Shown here piece by piece: positions 15,649-23,116 of a stretch of DNA of 30,487 nt. Position numbers and translations under genes: made by a program. The notes beneath the pieces are model-generated. The model was not told where the DNA came from. It ran no database searches and saw only the letters and a program-made list of their open reading frames with translations. Numbering within the stretch: the stretch's first letter is position 1; every line of letters begins with the position of its first letter. The DNA is taken from contig JBIIJL010000019.1 in NCBI GenBank assembly GCA_044233795.1, positions 1 through 30,487 of the forward strand, in the 5' to 3' direction. Source of the DNA: JBIIJL01 sp044233795. GTDB lineage: Bacteria > Pseudomonadota > Gammaproteobacteria > Legionellales > Legionellaceae.

Positions 15649-16761
15649 ATGACCCCATCGAGCCATGGACCGAGCAGTCCTGGTTTTTTTAGAACCACCC
15701 AAGCATCGTTGACTACATTGGCTGAGGCAGGTCATGTTGTTGAACTTGGAAGTGCTTCGAACAATGTTTTTCTAGCAGTGGCTATGCTATTTCTTGATAG
15801 ATTCCTTGAAAAGCCACGTTCGATAAAGACGTCATTATTGGCCACTATCCTGGCAGAGCATTTTGATTATTTTCCTTCGCAACGTGTCAATCTGCCGGGA
15901 TTGGTAACCGCAGCCGAGCGTATGCAACATCTGATAAAGCATGAGCGATTAAGCGAATTGCTACATTCCTTGGCCTCTACTTTTCAACAACTTGCCGTGG
16001 ATGAATTATTCACTAACGCAATTCGATATCCAAAGCTTTTTTTGCAAGGCGAGCCGGGGGTGTTTTCCTCAATGCGTCAACCATCGTCGTGTATTGATAC
16101 AAAAAGTGCACTTTCGGCAATTTCCAGAGCGCTTGACATGTCAATAGAGCTTCGTATAACTGCGCGGCTGAAGACCCTGCCATGGCGTTGCTGCTACCAT
16201 AGTGCAGCTGATCAGTTAAGCATGGTTTTGCAACAAGAAAATTCTAATATTAAAGTCTATGTGGCTAGTGATATTTTTTCTACCATAAGACCGCTTCCTG
16301 TGCGTGCAATAGAACCTGATCTAAGTCACAAATCACAAGATCCAAGCCTCCAAGAGATTAGAGCATTGGCGATGGAAGAGTCTCTTAGACTTAGCCGCGA
16401 GTTTGCCGATACATACAACCGATTGATTTCTGGTGTTCTAGCAGGTGAATTAACAAAAGCGCATTTGTTGGACGCTTATATTAAGAGCTTTAATGAAGGT
16501 GAACGATTGTCTGGATCGCTCACTTTTGTAGGTAGCGAGCATGGTCATCAAGCATTATTCGAAGAAATTTATGCAGCAAATTTAGCTAGTTTTTTAAAGG
16601 AGCTCCCAGAGGGTATCGATAACGATCTACCTGCGATTCGAGAGCTCATCCATGCATTGGCCCGTGGAGTTAGCTTTGGCGAGATTGACATCAATAAAGT
16701 GTATGCAAATATTGAAGCCTTCCGGGGAACGTCGGCCAAGGCTGTGTTGGCAGGAATCTAA
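15649..16761 (+). CDS. Unknown protein, candidate Dot/Icm effector with possible degenerate otubain fold
   Basis: A 370-residue soluble protein without signal peptide or membrane span; GGAGAG precedes the ATG. I do not recognise the family with confidence. Three stretches line up in order with otubain (OTU) deubiquitinases. GSASNNVFLAVAMLF (about 34-48) is like the GDGNCxxRA active-site helix, with Asn where the catalytic Cys should be. LSALSRALDM-like ALSAISRALDMSIELR (about 152-167) is like ALAQALSVSIQV. SNIKVYVASDIF (about 197-208) is like KVYLLY...HYD, without the His. A long helical insertion lies between the first two, as in Legionella Lot enzymes. The last third is helical and carries no OTU residues. 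A candidate PmrA box lies upstream. If right, this is a non-catalytic ubiquitin-binding or scaffold protein; the likeness is by eye only. Confidence 0.7.
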   Translation: MTPSSHGPSSPGFFRTTQASLTTLAEAGHVVELGSASNNVFLAVAMLFLDRFLEKPRSIKTSLLATILAEHFDYFPSQRVNLPGLVTAAERMQHLIKHERLSELLHSLASTFQQLAVDELFTNAIRYPKLFLQGEPGVFSSMRQPSSCIDTKSALSAISRALDMSIELRITARLKTLPWRCCYHSAADQLSMVLQQENSNIKVYVASDIFSTIRPLPVRAIEPDLSHKSQDPSLQEIRALAMEESLRLSREFADTYNRLISGVLAGELTKAHLLDAYIKSFNEGERLSGSLTFVGSEHGHQALFEEIYAANLASFLKELPEGIDNDLPAIRELIHALARGVSFGEIDINKVYANIEAFRGTSAKAVLAGI

Positions 16762-17708
16762 AGAAAGCCTTGTTGTTTCATCCACAGGTCGTTTGCAAAT
16801 TTAGACATATAATTGCGAATGGAGTCGGGAAGAATGACCAAGCATTTCTGACCGCTCTTCAATGAAGACGCTGCATTCAGTGCGGCAATCATTGCAGCGC
16901 CGCTTGAACCGCCTACTAATAAGCCTTCTTCTTGAATCAATTGACGTGCCATAAGTAATGATGCATGGTCCGTTGTTTTGACATAAGTGTCGATAAGTGA
17001 ATTATTGAGCACGTCTGGAAAAAAATCATAACCAATCCCTTCAACGTGATAAGGTATGACCTCATTACCCCCACCCAAGATTGATCCTATAGGATCAGCG
17101 CCAATGATGCGAATCTTGGGGTCGTATTCTTTGAGACGTTTAGCAAGGCCTGTGATGGTACCACCAGTCCCTACACCGGCAACTAACATATCCAATGAAT
17201 CTCCAAAATCATCAATAATCTCTTGGGCTGTTATGTGATAGTGGGCATTGGGGTTATTTGGATTGCTATACTGGTCAAGAATATATGCGTTTGGGATTTC
17301 TTTTTGTAAGCGTTTAGCTAGAGAAATATGGCTATCAGGATCATTCCAAGCCGCTTCGGTTGGGGTACGATAAATAGTTGCACCTAACCGTTCAAGGACG
17401 ACTTGCTTTTCTTGGCTCATCTTGTCTGGCATTGTGATAATGACCTTATAACCCATCACAGCCCCTGCTAGTGCAATGCCAATCCCAGTATTCCCAGAGG
17501 AGGGCTCAATTAGTGTGTCACCGGGTTTAATAAAATGAGCTTCTTCGGCTTGTTTCACCATCTCATACCCTATCCTATCTTTTACTGATCCACCAGGATT
17601 CATAAATTCGCATTTTGCATAAAGTTCGCAATCGAGTGTTGTCCCGATGTGATTAAGTCTAACAACAGGAGTTTTGCCGATGGTCGCCAGAATATTAGGA
17701 TAGATCAT
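16758..17708 (-). CDS. Cystathionine beta-synthase-like / cysteine synthase (PLP, fold type II)
   Basis: A 316-residue PLP enzyme. The internal aldimine lysine is Lys43 in NPGGSVKDRI, the substrate loop is EPSSGNTGIG (about 68-77), and the phosphate-binding loop is GVGTGGTITG. The tract HVEGIGYDFFP and the C-terminal LPDSIRNYMSKF...QGFL match the catalytic core of eukaryotic cystathionine beta-synthase closely, closer than E. coli CysK or CysM. The heme-binding N-terminus and C-terminal CBS (Bateman) domains are absent. The likely reaction joins homocysteine and serine to cystathionine, or makes cysteine from activated serine; the sequence alone cannot decide. The ATG at 17708 (AGAG upstream) is preferred over a TTG at 17723. 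Its last 4 bases overlap the convergent candidate effector. It diverges from rpiA. Confidence 0.9.
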   Translation of the reverse strand: MIYPNILATIGKTPVVRLNHIGTTLDCELYAKCEFMNPGGSVKDRIGYEMVKQAEEAHFIKPGDTLIEPSSGNTGIGIALAGAVMGYKVIITMPDKMSQEKQVVLERLGATIYRTPTEAAWNDPDSHISLAKRLQKEIPNAYILDQYSNPNNPNAHYHITAQEIIDDFGDSLDMLVAGVGTGGTITGLAKRLKEYDPKIRIIGADPIGSILGGGNEVIPYHVEGIGYDFFPDVLNNSLIDTYVKTTDHASLLMARQLIQEEGLLVGGSSGAAMIAALNAASSLKSGQKCLVILPDSIRNYMSKFANDLWMKQQGFL

Positions 17709-17820
17709 GAAAGCTCTTTGCAATAGATTCGTACGTTCAGTATAAGCCTGTTTCTTATCGACTTCACAGGTTTATCAGCGGTAGAATGTTTTATAGCTAA
17801 AATTTAATCCGGATAGTGAA
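17709..17820. promoter_or_regulatory. Divergent control region between the CBS-like gene and rpiA
   Basis: On the minus strand a TATACT occurs about 25-30 bases before the ATG of the CBS-like gene, with only a weak -35 (GTGAAG or similar). On the plus strand a TAGAAT lies about 30 bases before rpiA, also with a poor -35. Both genes probably start here, but I cannot place promoters firmly. Confidence 0.35.
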
Positions 17821-18474
17821 ATGAATGAATTTAAAGCAAATGCAGCCGAAGCGGCACTCGATTATATTGAAGATAACATGGTTGTTGGTGTAGGAACGGG
17901 TTCTACAATCAGTTATTTTATCAAGGCACTCGTTAACATCAAACATCGGCTGGATGCATGCGTTCCGAGCTCAGTCGCGACTGAAAAGCTATTACGAACG
18001 CTCGGTCTGCCAGTCATTGAGCTCAATGTTGCAGGGACGTTACCCATTTACATCGATGGTGCTGATGAGGTGAATCAACGGTGCGAAATGATTAAAGGTG
18101 GAGGAGGTGCACTGACTCGGGAGAAAATTATGGCCACGGCCTCCGATCGATTCATTTGCATTGTTGATGAAACAAAAGTAGTTAAATTGCTTGGTACCCA
18201 CCCTGTTGCAGTCGAGGTCATTCCGATGGCCAGAAGTTTTGTTGCACGTGAAATTGTAAAACTGGGTGGTGATCCCGAGTATCGCGAGCATTTTGTGACA
18301 GATAACGGTAATATTATTCTTGACGTATTTAATTTGAATTTTGACTCGCCCAATATCTTAGAGGATGCTATTAATCGCATTCCGGGCGTGGTCGAGAATG
18401 GCGTCTTTTCCAGACGTATTGCAGATACTGTTTTGGTTGCAGGTGCTAATGGAATATCCAAAATCAAACTTTAG
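17821..18474 (+). CDS. rpiA: Ribose-5-phosphate isomerase A
   Basis: A 217-residue enzyme interconverting ribose-5-phosphate and ribulose-5-phosphate in the pentose phosphate pathway. Family marks in order: VVGVGTGSTISYFI (about 21-34, phosphate loop), YIDGADEVN (about 77-85, catalytic Asp residues), KGGGGALTREK (about 91-101, general-base Glu and Lys), and a C-terminal VVENGVF segment. E. coli RpiA has 219 residues. The ATG at 17821 gives the normal start (MNEFKANAAEAALDYI). Downstream, 240 bases without a gene separate it from the transglycosylase; they contain a short inverted repeat right after the stop (TACTCA-TC-TGAGTA) with no T run. Confidence 0.96.
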   Translation: MNEFKANAAEAALDYIEDNMVVGVGTGSTISYFIKALVNIKHRLDACVPSSVATEKLLRTLGLPVIELNVAGTLPIYIDGADEVNQRCEMIKGGGGALTREKIMATASDRFICIVDETKVVKLLGTHPVAVEVIPMARSFVAREIVKLGGDPEYREHFVTDNGNIILDVFNLNFDSPNILEDAINRIPGVVENGVFSRRIADTVLVAGANGISKIKL

Positions 18475-18715
18475 CGCTTACTCATCTGAGTATCTGCAAA
18501 ATTGTTCGTGGAAAATAAGAATGAGTTTTACAACGGCTGGTATTACCTGAAATAGGTATGAACTCAGCTTGTTTGAGGTCATGTATTTTCAATCAAGACG
18601 AATATACAAGGCTTCCCCATGAACCGTATTCCAAATATTTTTATATGGAACATCCTTCAAACTGTTATAATCAACAGACCAAAACAATGACTAAAACGTC
18701 AATAAAGGAGTGGAC

Positions 18716-19693
18716 ATGAGACAAAGGAATTTTCTAATATTGGCGGTGATGTTCTTTCTTTTTTCACCCATGGGGTTTGCCGCATCTGAAAGTTGGTCGA
18801 GCTTTATAGCGAGTGTTCGCCAGCAAGCGTTGTCCGAAGGAGTTTCGCAAACAACCTTGGATGCAGCCTTTGCTGACATTCACGAGCCTAGCCGTCAAGT
18901 CAAAGGGCTGTCGCGATCGCAGCCTGAGCATCGCCTCACCTATGCCAAATACTTAAGCTCGCGTGTGGATAATTATCGAATTTCGGTGGGTAGGCAGCAG
19001 TATAAGAAGAACCAAGTTCTGTTAGATGATGTTGGACGTCATTTTGGTGTAGATCCGTGTTTTATCACTGCATTTTGGGGCATGGAAACAAGTTATGGGA
19101 GTTACATGGGTACATTTCCCGTTATTAGATCCTTGGCAACGCTTGCCTATGAGTCGCCGCGCAAGGACTTTTTTCGCAAAGAATTGCTATTGGCCTTACA
19201 TATCCTTAATGATGGTCATGTGTCTTTATACCGTTTTAAAGGTGAGTGGGCAGGCGCTTCAGGGCAGCCGCAGTTTTTGCCCTCAAGCTGGGTAAAATAC
19301 GCTGTTGATTATGATGGAGATGGTCGCAAGGATATCTGGGATTCAAAAGCCGATGTGTTTGCTTCTATTGCAAACTACATGAAGAAGAACGGCTGGCAAA
19401 CTGGCGAGCCATGGGCTATCCAAGTGAAGTTACCTGTGCATTTTGATATGAGTCTTGAGGGAAAGAGTATAGTGAAACCGGTCAGTGAGTGGAACGCCTT
19501 GGGGTTTCGCACTCTAAATAACCAATCATTACCCCTAAAGCCTGGTTTTGCGAGTATTGTTCAACCCAATGGCGGCCCAGTGTTTTTAGCATATCCGAAT
19601 TATAAAATGATATTACGCTATAACAATTCCATTTATTACGCTGGAGCGATTGGTTATCTGGCAGATAAAATCTGCCAGCGTGCACCTTCTTAG
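18716..19693 (+). CDS. Lytic murein transglycosylase, MltB family
   Basis: A 325-residue exported lytic transglycosylase (GH103 type) that cleaves the MurNAc-GlcNAc bond of peptidoglycan with 1,6-anhydro ring formation. The signal peptide runs to about Gly-Phe-Ala-Ala near residue 22, with no lipobox Cys, so it is a soluble periplasmic form rather than a lipoprotein. The catalytic Glu is in AFWGMETSYGSYMGTFPVIRSLATLA. The WAGASGQPQFLPSSW and YAVDYDGDGRKDIWDS (a Ca-loop-like stretch) segments follow, typical of the family. The ATG at 18716 has AAAGGAG five bases upstream and is preferred over a GTG at 18710. A TATAAT at 18666-18671 is the best -10 candidate, with a weak -35. The methionine sulfoxide reductase gene follows after 21 bases. 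Confidence 0.92.
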   Translation: MRQRNFLILAVMFFLFSPMGFAASESWSSFIASVRQQALSEGVSQTTLDAAFADIHEPSRQVKGLSRSQPEHRLTYAKYLSSRVDNYRISVGRQQYKKNQVLLDDVGRHFGVDPCFITAFWGMETSYGSYMGTFPVIRSLATLAYESPRKDFFRKELLLALHILNDGHVSLYRFKGEWAGASGQPQFLPSSWVKYAVDYDGDGRKDIWDSKADVFASIANYMKKNGWQTGEPWAIQVKLPVHFDMSLEGKSIVKPVSEWNALGFRTLNNQSLPLKPGFASIVQPNGGPVFLAYPNYKMILRYNNSIYYAGAIGYLADKICQRAPS

Positions 19694-19714
19694 GCGCGTC
19701 TTTTAAGGGACTGT

Positions 19715-20593
19715 ATGCAGCAATATCTTGATAAAATAGCGAGTTTGACCCCAGAGATACGTGCCATTGTTTGCGATAAGTCAACTGAGGCTCCACATTC
19801 GGGTAGGTATAACAAGCTTGTCTCACAAGGGAGTTATCTCTGTAGACGATGTGGATGGGCGTTGTTTCGCGCGAATAATCAATTTAGTGCACTCTGTGGG
19901 TGGCCAAGTTTTGATGAGTCTCTGGTTGGGAGAGTCAAAGAGATACCTGATAGCGATGGGGAACGTATAGAGATTGTTTGTGGTCGTTGTGATAGCCATC
20001 TTGGCCATGTGTTTGGCGGTGAAAATTTAACGTTAAAAAATACGCGATATTGTGTTAATTCGTTGGCACTCGATTTCGTCAATGATGATGTTGTTCTTGA
20101 TACTGAGGAGGTTATTGTTGCGGGGGGCTGTTTTTGGGGTGTTGATTATTATTTACGCCATGATCCTGGCGTGGTAGCTGTTGAAGTGGGCTATTGTGGG
20201 GGCACGATGGATCATCCTACCTATGATGCAGTGTCGAGCGGGCAAACGGGACATTATGAGGCCGTCAGGGTGATTTTTGACACAAAGAAAACAAATTGCC
20301 GAAAAATATTACAATACTTTTTTGAAATCCACGATTCCACTCAAACAAATGGTCAAGGCCCGGATATTGGATCGCAGTACCAAAGTGCTGTTTTTTGCTT
20401 TAATGAGTCGCAGCAAGTCATTGTGGCTGAGCTCATTCAGGCACTTAAACAAAACGGCTATCATGCCGTCACACGTAGTTTACCTGCACAAATATTCTGG
20501 TCTGCGGAAGACTATCATCAAAACTACTATACCCTACGTAAAAGTACGCCTTACTGTCATTTACCTATTTCTCGTTTTAAACAGGGTATCTGA
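19715..20593 (+). CDS. msrBA: Fused methionine sulfoxide reductase MsrB-MsrA
   Basis: A 292-residue two-domain repair enzyme. The MsrB half comes first (about 1-128): zinc is held by Cys43/Cys46 (YLCRRCG) and Cys89/Cys92 (VCGRCDSH), and the catalytic Cys113 is in TRYCVNSLAL. The MsrA half follows (about 132-292): catalytic Cys139 in VAGGCFWGVDYY, then VGYCGG, GQTGHYEAV and FWSAEDYHQNYY. Together they reduce both R and S epimers of methionine sulfoxide. There is no signal peptide, so it should act in the cytoplasm. The order B then A is the reverse of the Neisseria PilB type. It starts 21 bases after the lytic transglycosylase, with AAGGGA upstream, and is probably cotranscribed with it. Confidence 0.94.
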   Translation: MQQYLDKIASLTPEIRAIVCDKSTEAPHSGRYNKLVSQGSYLCRRCGWALFRANNQFSALCGWPSFDESLVGRVKEIPDSDGERIEIVCGRCDSHLGHVFGGENLTLKNTRYCVNSLALDFVNDDVVLDTEEVIVAGGCFWGVDYYLRHDPGVVAVEVGYCGGTMDHPTYDAVSSGQTGHYEAVRVIFDTKKTNCRKILQYFFEIHDSTQTNGQGPDIGSQYQSAVFCFNESQQVIVAELIQALKQNGYHAVTRSLPAQIFWSAEDYHQNYYTLRKSTPYCHLPISRFKQGI

Positions 20594-20901
20594 GCGGTAT
20601 TAGTTTACACAAGGGTAGGTGATGAAAGAGACTAGAGCGCCGATAGGTTAAACTTTAAACAGATCGACATTGTTGAAATTTTATGATCAAATTCATGCAG
20701 ATCAAAAGTACAGGAGTCTGCATGATAAAGCACGAAAATTGCATTTTTCCTATAGAATTGTCTAAAAAAAGAGAAAATTTGCGCTCGATTAAAACAAAAT
20801 GGCAAGCTATTTATATTTTTAAGAAAATATCGTCACCTTATTTTTACATATGAAATATATAGTGAATTAAAATTTAAACGAACCCCTAAAGGAGTGCGTA
20901 C

Positions 20902-21123
20902 AATTAATTCTGGAGCAGTCTTGCTGTAATGCACTTCTCCACCCGTAAAATCAAACTGTATTGGAAGACCATATGCATCAACAGCCATGTGAATTTTCGT
21001 CGTATTTCCGCCAACAGATTTTCCAATCGCTTGATTTTCTTTATCAACAGCTCCTGCGCTGTGTTGATGGGCCCTAACTATACCTCCATCAATAAACCCC
21101 CATTCCAGATCAGGATTAGATGA
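20902..21123 (-). mobile_element. Fragment of an IS5-family (IS427-like) transposase
   Basis: A minus-strand frame contains the DDE-transposase core SSNPDLEWGFIDGGIVRAH...SAGAVDKENQAIGKSVGGNTTKIHMAVDAYGLPIQF and TGGEVHYSKTAPELI, typical of the IS427 group, with the first catalytic Asp in FIDGG. The frame around it (20833-21306) is not transposase-like: before SSNPD the helix-turn-helix part is gone, and after APELI the second Asp (ADKGYD) and catalytic Glu are missing. It is an internal scrap and cannot be active. The surrounding 20594-21298 gap is AT-rich, with no other gene I can support. Confidence 0.85.
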
Positions 21124-21298
21124 TTGCTTGTAAATTTGTTCATGAATATCTTTACTATCACAGCTTTTATTAGCAATGCGGCGATCCGATGCTAGTAAAG
21201 TTGCCTCATTTAAACGATCTGAGCTTTTCATTATCTTCCTAGTCAAGGTTTTGTTAATCAAACCGATAGCTTGTATAAGATAGCTTCTGGAGATAGGG

Positions 21299-21610
21299 AT
21301 GAGCAATGTAGCGAAGTTTAATATCGGTGATTTGGTTTTTCACAAACGTCAAGGCTATCGAGCGGTGGTCGTTGATGTAGATCCATTGTTTCAGGCCTCA
21401 GGGCGTTATAATCCGCAGGCCATGAAGCATGAGTTCTCACAAAGAAACCCGTGGTATCGCTTGTTGGTTGATGGATCTAGTCAAATCACTTACGTTGAAG
21501 AAACACTGCTGGCTTTTGATGTGAGCCAACAGGCCATTGATAATCCAAATGTTAGTCACTATTTGGTTGAAAACAAAACAGGATATCGTGGAATTTCTCG
21601 GGGACATTAG
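21299..21610 (+). CDS. hspQ: HspQ / YccV-like heat-shock protein
   Basis: A 103-residue protein of the YccV-like fold, first described as hemimethylated-DNA-binding and later as HspQ, a Lon-specificity factor and heat-shock protein. The family pattern is clear: AKFNIGDLVFHKRQGYRAVVVDVDP near the start, NPWYRLLVDGSSQITYVEETLL in the middle, and a C-terminal HYLVENKTGYRG. E. coli HspQ has about 105 residues. The ATG at 21299 has GGAG in front, within GGAGATAGGG. The start lies beside an IS scrap, so its promoter may be affected by that insertion. A 6-bp hairpin (GCTGGT/ACCAGC, 21663-21679) follows the gene without a T run. Confidence 0.88.
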   Translation: MSNVAKFNIGDLVFHKRQGYRAVVVDVDPLFQASGRYNPQAMKHEFSQRNPWYRLLVDGSSQITYVEETLLAFDVSQQAIDNPNVSHYLVENKTGYRGISRGH

Positions 21611-21685
21611 GTTGAGCACTGAGCTGCTTAATGAGCGCTTTTAAGGGTAGCTAAAGCATAGTGCTGGTGTTTAACCAGCGATGTA

Positions 21686-21714
21686 TTGACGTTCAGCGTT
21701 TGGTCGAGTACAAT
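21686..21714 (+). promoter_or_regulatory. Near-consensus promoter of the 21747 gene
   Basis: TTGACG (21686-21691, 5 of 6) and TACAAT (21709-21714, 5 of 6) are 17 bases apart. The predicted start near 21721 gives a leader of about 26 bases to the GTG at 21747, supporting that start over an upstream TTG at 21732. Confidence 0.68.
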
Positions 21715-21746
21715 CTGTTTAAACAATAGGCTTGTGGGGTGAGCGA

Positions 21747-22199
21747 GTGAATCTTTTCGTTAGAAATTTTTTAGATAAAGACAAAGATACAACTTGGAAC
21801 ACTACTTTCCAACAAGGTTTTTTTACGCCATATAAGTCAATGAGCGATTTTGGTTTAGAATTAGCAGCCCCTTTTTGCATGCCGATGATTTTCTTTCTCG
21901 GTGAGCTATTTTTAATAATTCAGATAGCGGCCCATTTATTACAAGCGTTAACCTATCTCTTAGTAGTTAAGTTCTCCGGAAGTACCGATGATCTCCAATA
22001 TGAACCAGATGCTGGGATAGAGAACTTGGCCCATGCTGCTACGGCCCTTATGTATGCTGGATTTTTAGCGGCCGCATTCGTTATTGTGCCTGTGATTGCG
22101 GTCATATCTATTATCACGCGCTTACTTGCAACAGGATACGATTCTCATCCTGCATGTACGTCGACCAGAAGTGATTTCGAAGAGCCTCGCCTAACTTAA
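21747..22199 (+). CDS. Unrecognised membrane protein with two hydrophobic segments
   Basis: A 150-residue protein of no family I know. It begins MNLFVRNFLDKDKDTTWN. One long hydrophobic block comes about residues 41-75 (PFCMPMIFFLGELFLIIQI and on through the Leu/Ala-rich stretch) and another about 95-125 (ATALMYAGFLAAAFVIVPVIAV). The end is polar (SHPACTSTRSDFEEPRLT). Helical hairpins or two to four spans are possible. The GTG start at 21747 is chosen from the promoter position and a GGGGTGAGC stretch ahead of it. It has its own strong promoter and converges with the 22222-22416 gene. Similar short two-span proteins occur in Legionella, some of them secreted, but this is only a general likeness. 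Confidence 0.7.
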   Translation: MNLFVRNFLDKDKDTTWNTTFQQGFFTPYKSMSDFGLELAAPFCMPMIFFLGELFLIIQIAAHLLQALTYLLVVKFSGSTDDLQYEPDAGIENLAHAATALMYAGFLAAAFVIVPVIAVISIITRLLATGYDSHPACTSTRSDFEEPRLT

Positions 22200-22221
22200 C
22201 GGATAAATATATATTCGTTAC

Positions 22222-22416
22222 CTAGGTGCTGCGGACAAATACAATCAGCAGGGTGACAACACCAATCAAGATTAACCCAAGCACCCCCATCGAGAAAAAA
22301 CTCTTAGATAGATTTTCGCGGCTAAATAGCTGAGGACGCCCTTTGATGGTACGATAAAGCATCCAAACAATCATTGCAGCACCAATCAATGCTAATAATT
22401 GGTAAAACGTTTCCAT
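22222..22416 (-). CDS. Small two-span membrane protein
   Basis: A 64-residue protein starting METFYQLLALIG. One hydrophobic span covers about residues 5-21, a basic loop YRTIKGRPQLFSREN follows, and a second span covers about 42-61. Both ends should be on the periplasmic side if the basic loop is cytoplasmic. AAGGAG lies nine bases before the ATG, and the start comes one base after the stop of the fre-like gene, so it is the last gene of the rho-ubiD-fre run. A longer frame to 22473 would overlap fre and has no support. The family is unknown to me. Confidence 0.7.
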   Translation of the reverse strand: METFYQLLALIGAAMIVWMLYRTIKGRPQLFSRENLSKSFFSMGVLGLILIGVVTLLIVFVRST

Positions 22417-22417
22417 G

Positions 22418-23116
22418 TTATGTTTCTCCTTCAAAGCTAAATGCATCTGAGTATAAATGTTCAAGGACCGCACCGCCCGCTACGAGCTCAGTGCGGCTCG
22501 TGTAGGCGAGATCAAACGGGCCTGCGATAATAATTTGCCAATCCTGAATGTCTTTTCTATGACGTTTGAGAACCAATGTTGCAAGTGATGTCTTGCTGAA
22601 ATCTGATAATTGCGAAAAATATGCAAAATTATCCACATGTGCTTGCCAAAGCAAGACCTTATCTTCCATATATAAATCACTTTGTGAGCGAGCCCCCCAA
22701 AATAATTCAAAAGGCCTGCTTTCTCCATCTGCTAGTAATTGCTCAATCATTGCTTTGATGGGGGCAAAACCTGTGCCTTGAGCGATAAAAATAATAGGGA
22801 GCTCAGGGTTAATATGGTGCAGGTCGCATGCACCTAATGGGAGAGAAAGGGTTACCCTGCCTCGTTGCTTAATGTCAGCTAAGAGCGGTTGATTATAGGG
22901 GTTGTCACGAGAGTGGCGGATATGTAGCTCATACTTGTGCGATCCCAAAGGTGCATTGGCAATGGAGTAGCTAAATGCCTCATTGTTTGACAAAATCTGC
23001 AAATACTGTCCTGCATGATAATTAATGTACTCTGTGGGTGCTAAGATGAGTTGCAAAATGCTGTTGGTCAGAGGTGTAATACGCACAATTTCAGCTTCCG
23101 TGCATTTTTGAGTCAT
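22418..23116 (-). CDS. fre: NAD(P)H-flavin reductase (Fre-like)
   Basis: A 232-residue reductase of the ferredoxin-NADP reductase superfamily that makes free reduced flavin from NAD(P)H. The flavin barrel contains YHAGQYLQIL and FSYSIANAP (about 48-56); the NAD(P) domain has FIAQGTGFAPIKAMI (about 110-124), FWGARSQSDLY and the C-terminal YSDAFSFEG, as in E. coli Fre (233 residues). In the usual Arg-x-Tyr/Phe-Ser motif the Arg position is Phe here. The ATG at 23116 overlaps the last codons of ubiD (ATGA). The ubiD-fre order is also found in E. coli, and reduced flavin from Fre can feed UbiX/UbiD prenyl-FMN chemistry, so coupling makes sense. Confidence 0.88.
   Translation of the reverse strand: MTQKCTEAEIVRITPLTNSILQLILAPTEYINYHAGQYLQILSNNEAFSYSIANAPLGSHKYELHIRHSRDNPYNQPLLADIKQRGRVTLSLPLGACDLHHINPELPIIFIAQGTGFAPIKAMIEQLLADGESRPFELFWGARSQSDLYMEDKVLLWQAHVDNFAYFSQLSDFSKTSLATLVLKRHRKDIQDWQIIIAGPFDLAYTSRTELVAGGAVLEHLYSDAFSFEGET

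Noticed and set aside
20722..20853. A 43-codon plus-strand ORF with AGGAG five bases before its ATG, next to the IS scrap
   Set aside because: The composition is AT-rich and lysine-heavy, without motif or family, and its end runs into the frame around the transposase fragment. A short ORF with a chance ribosome-binding site is the simpler reading.
20833..21306. A 157-residue minus-strand protein as an intact gene
   Set aside because: Only about 74 residues are transposase-like. The flanks are unrelated, and catalytic residues and the DNA-binding part are missing.
22222..22473. Extended 83-residue form of the small membrane protein
   Set aside because: The extension overlaps the fre coding end, while AAGGAG before the ATG at 22416 gives a clean start one base after the fre stop.
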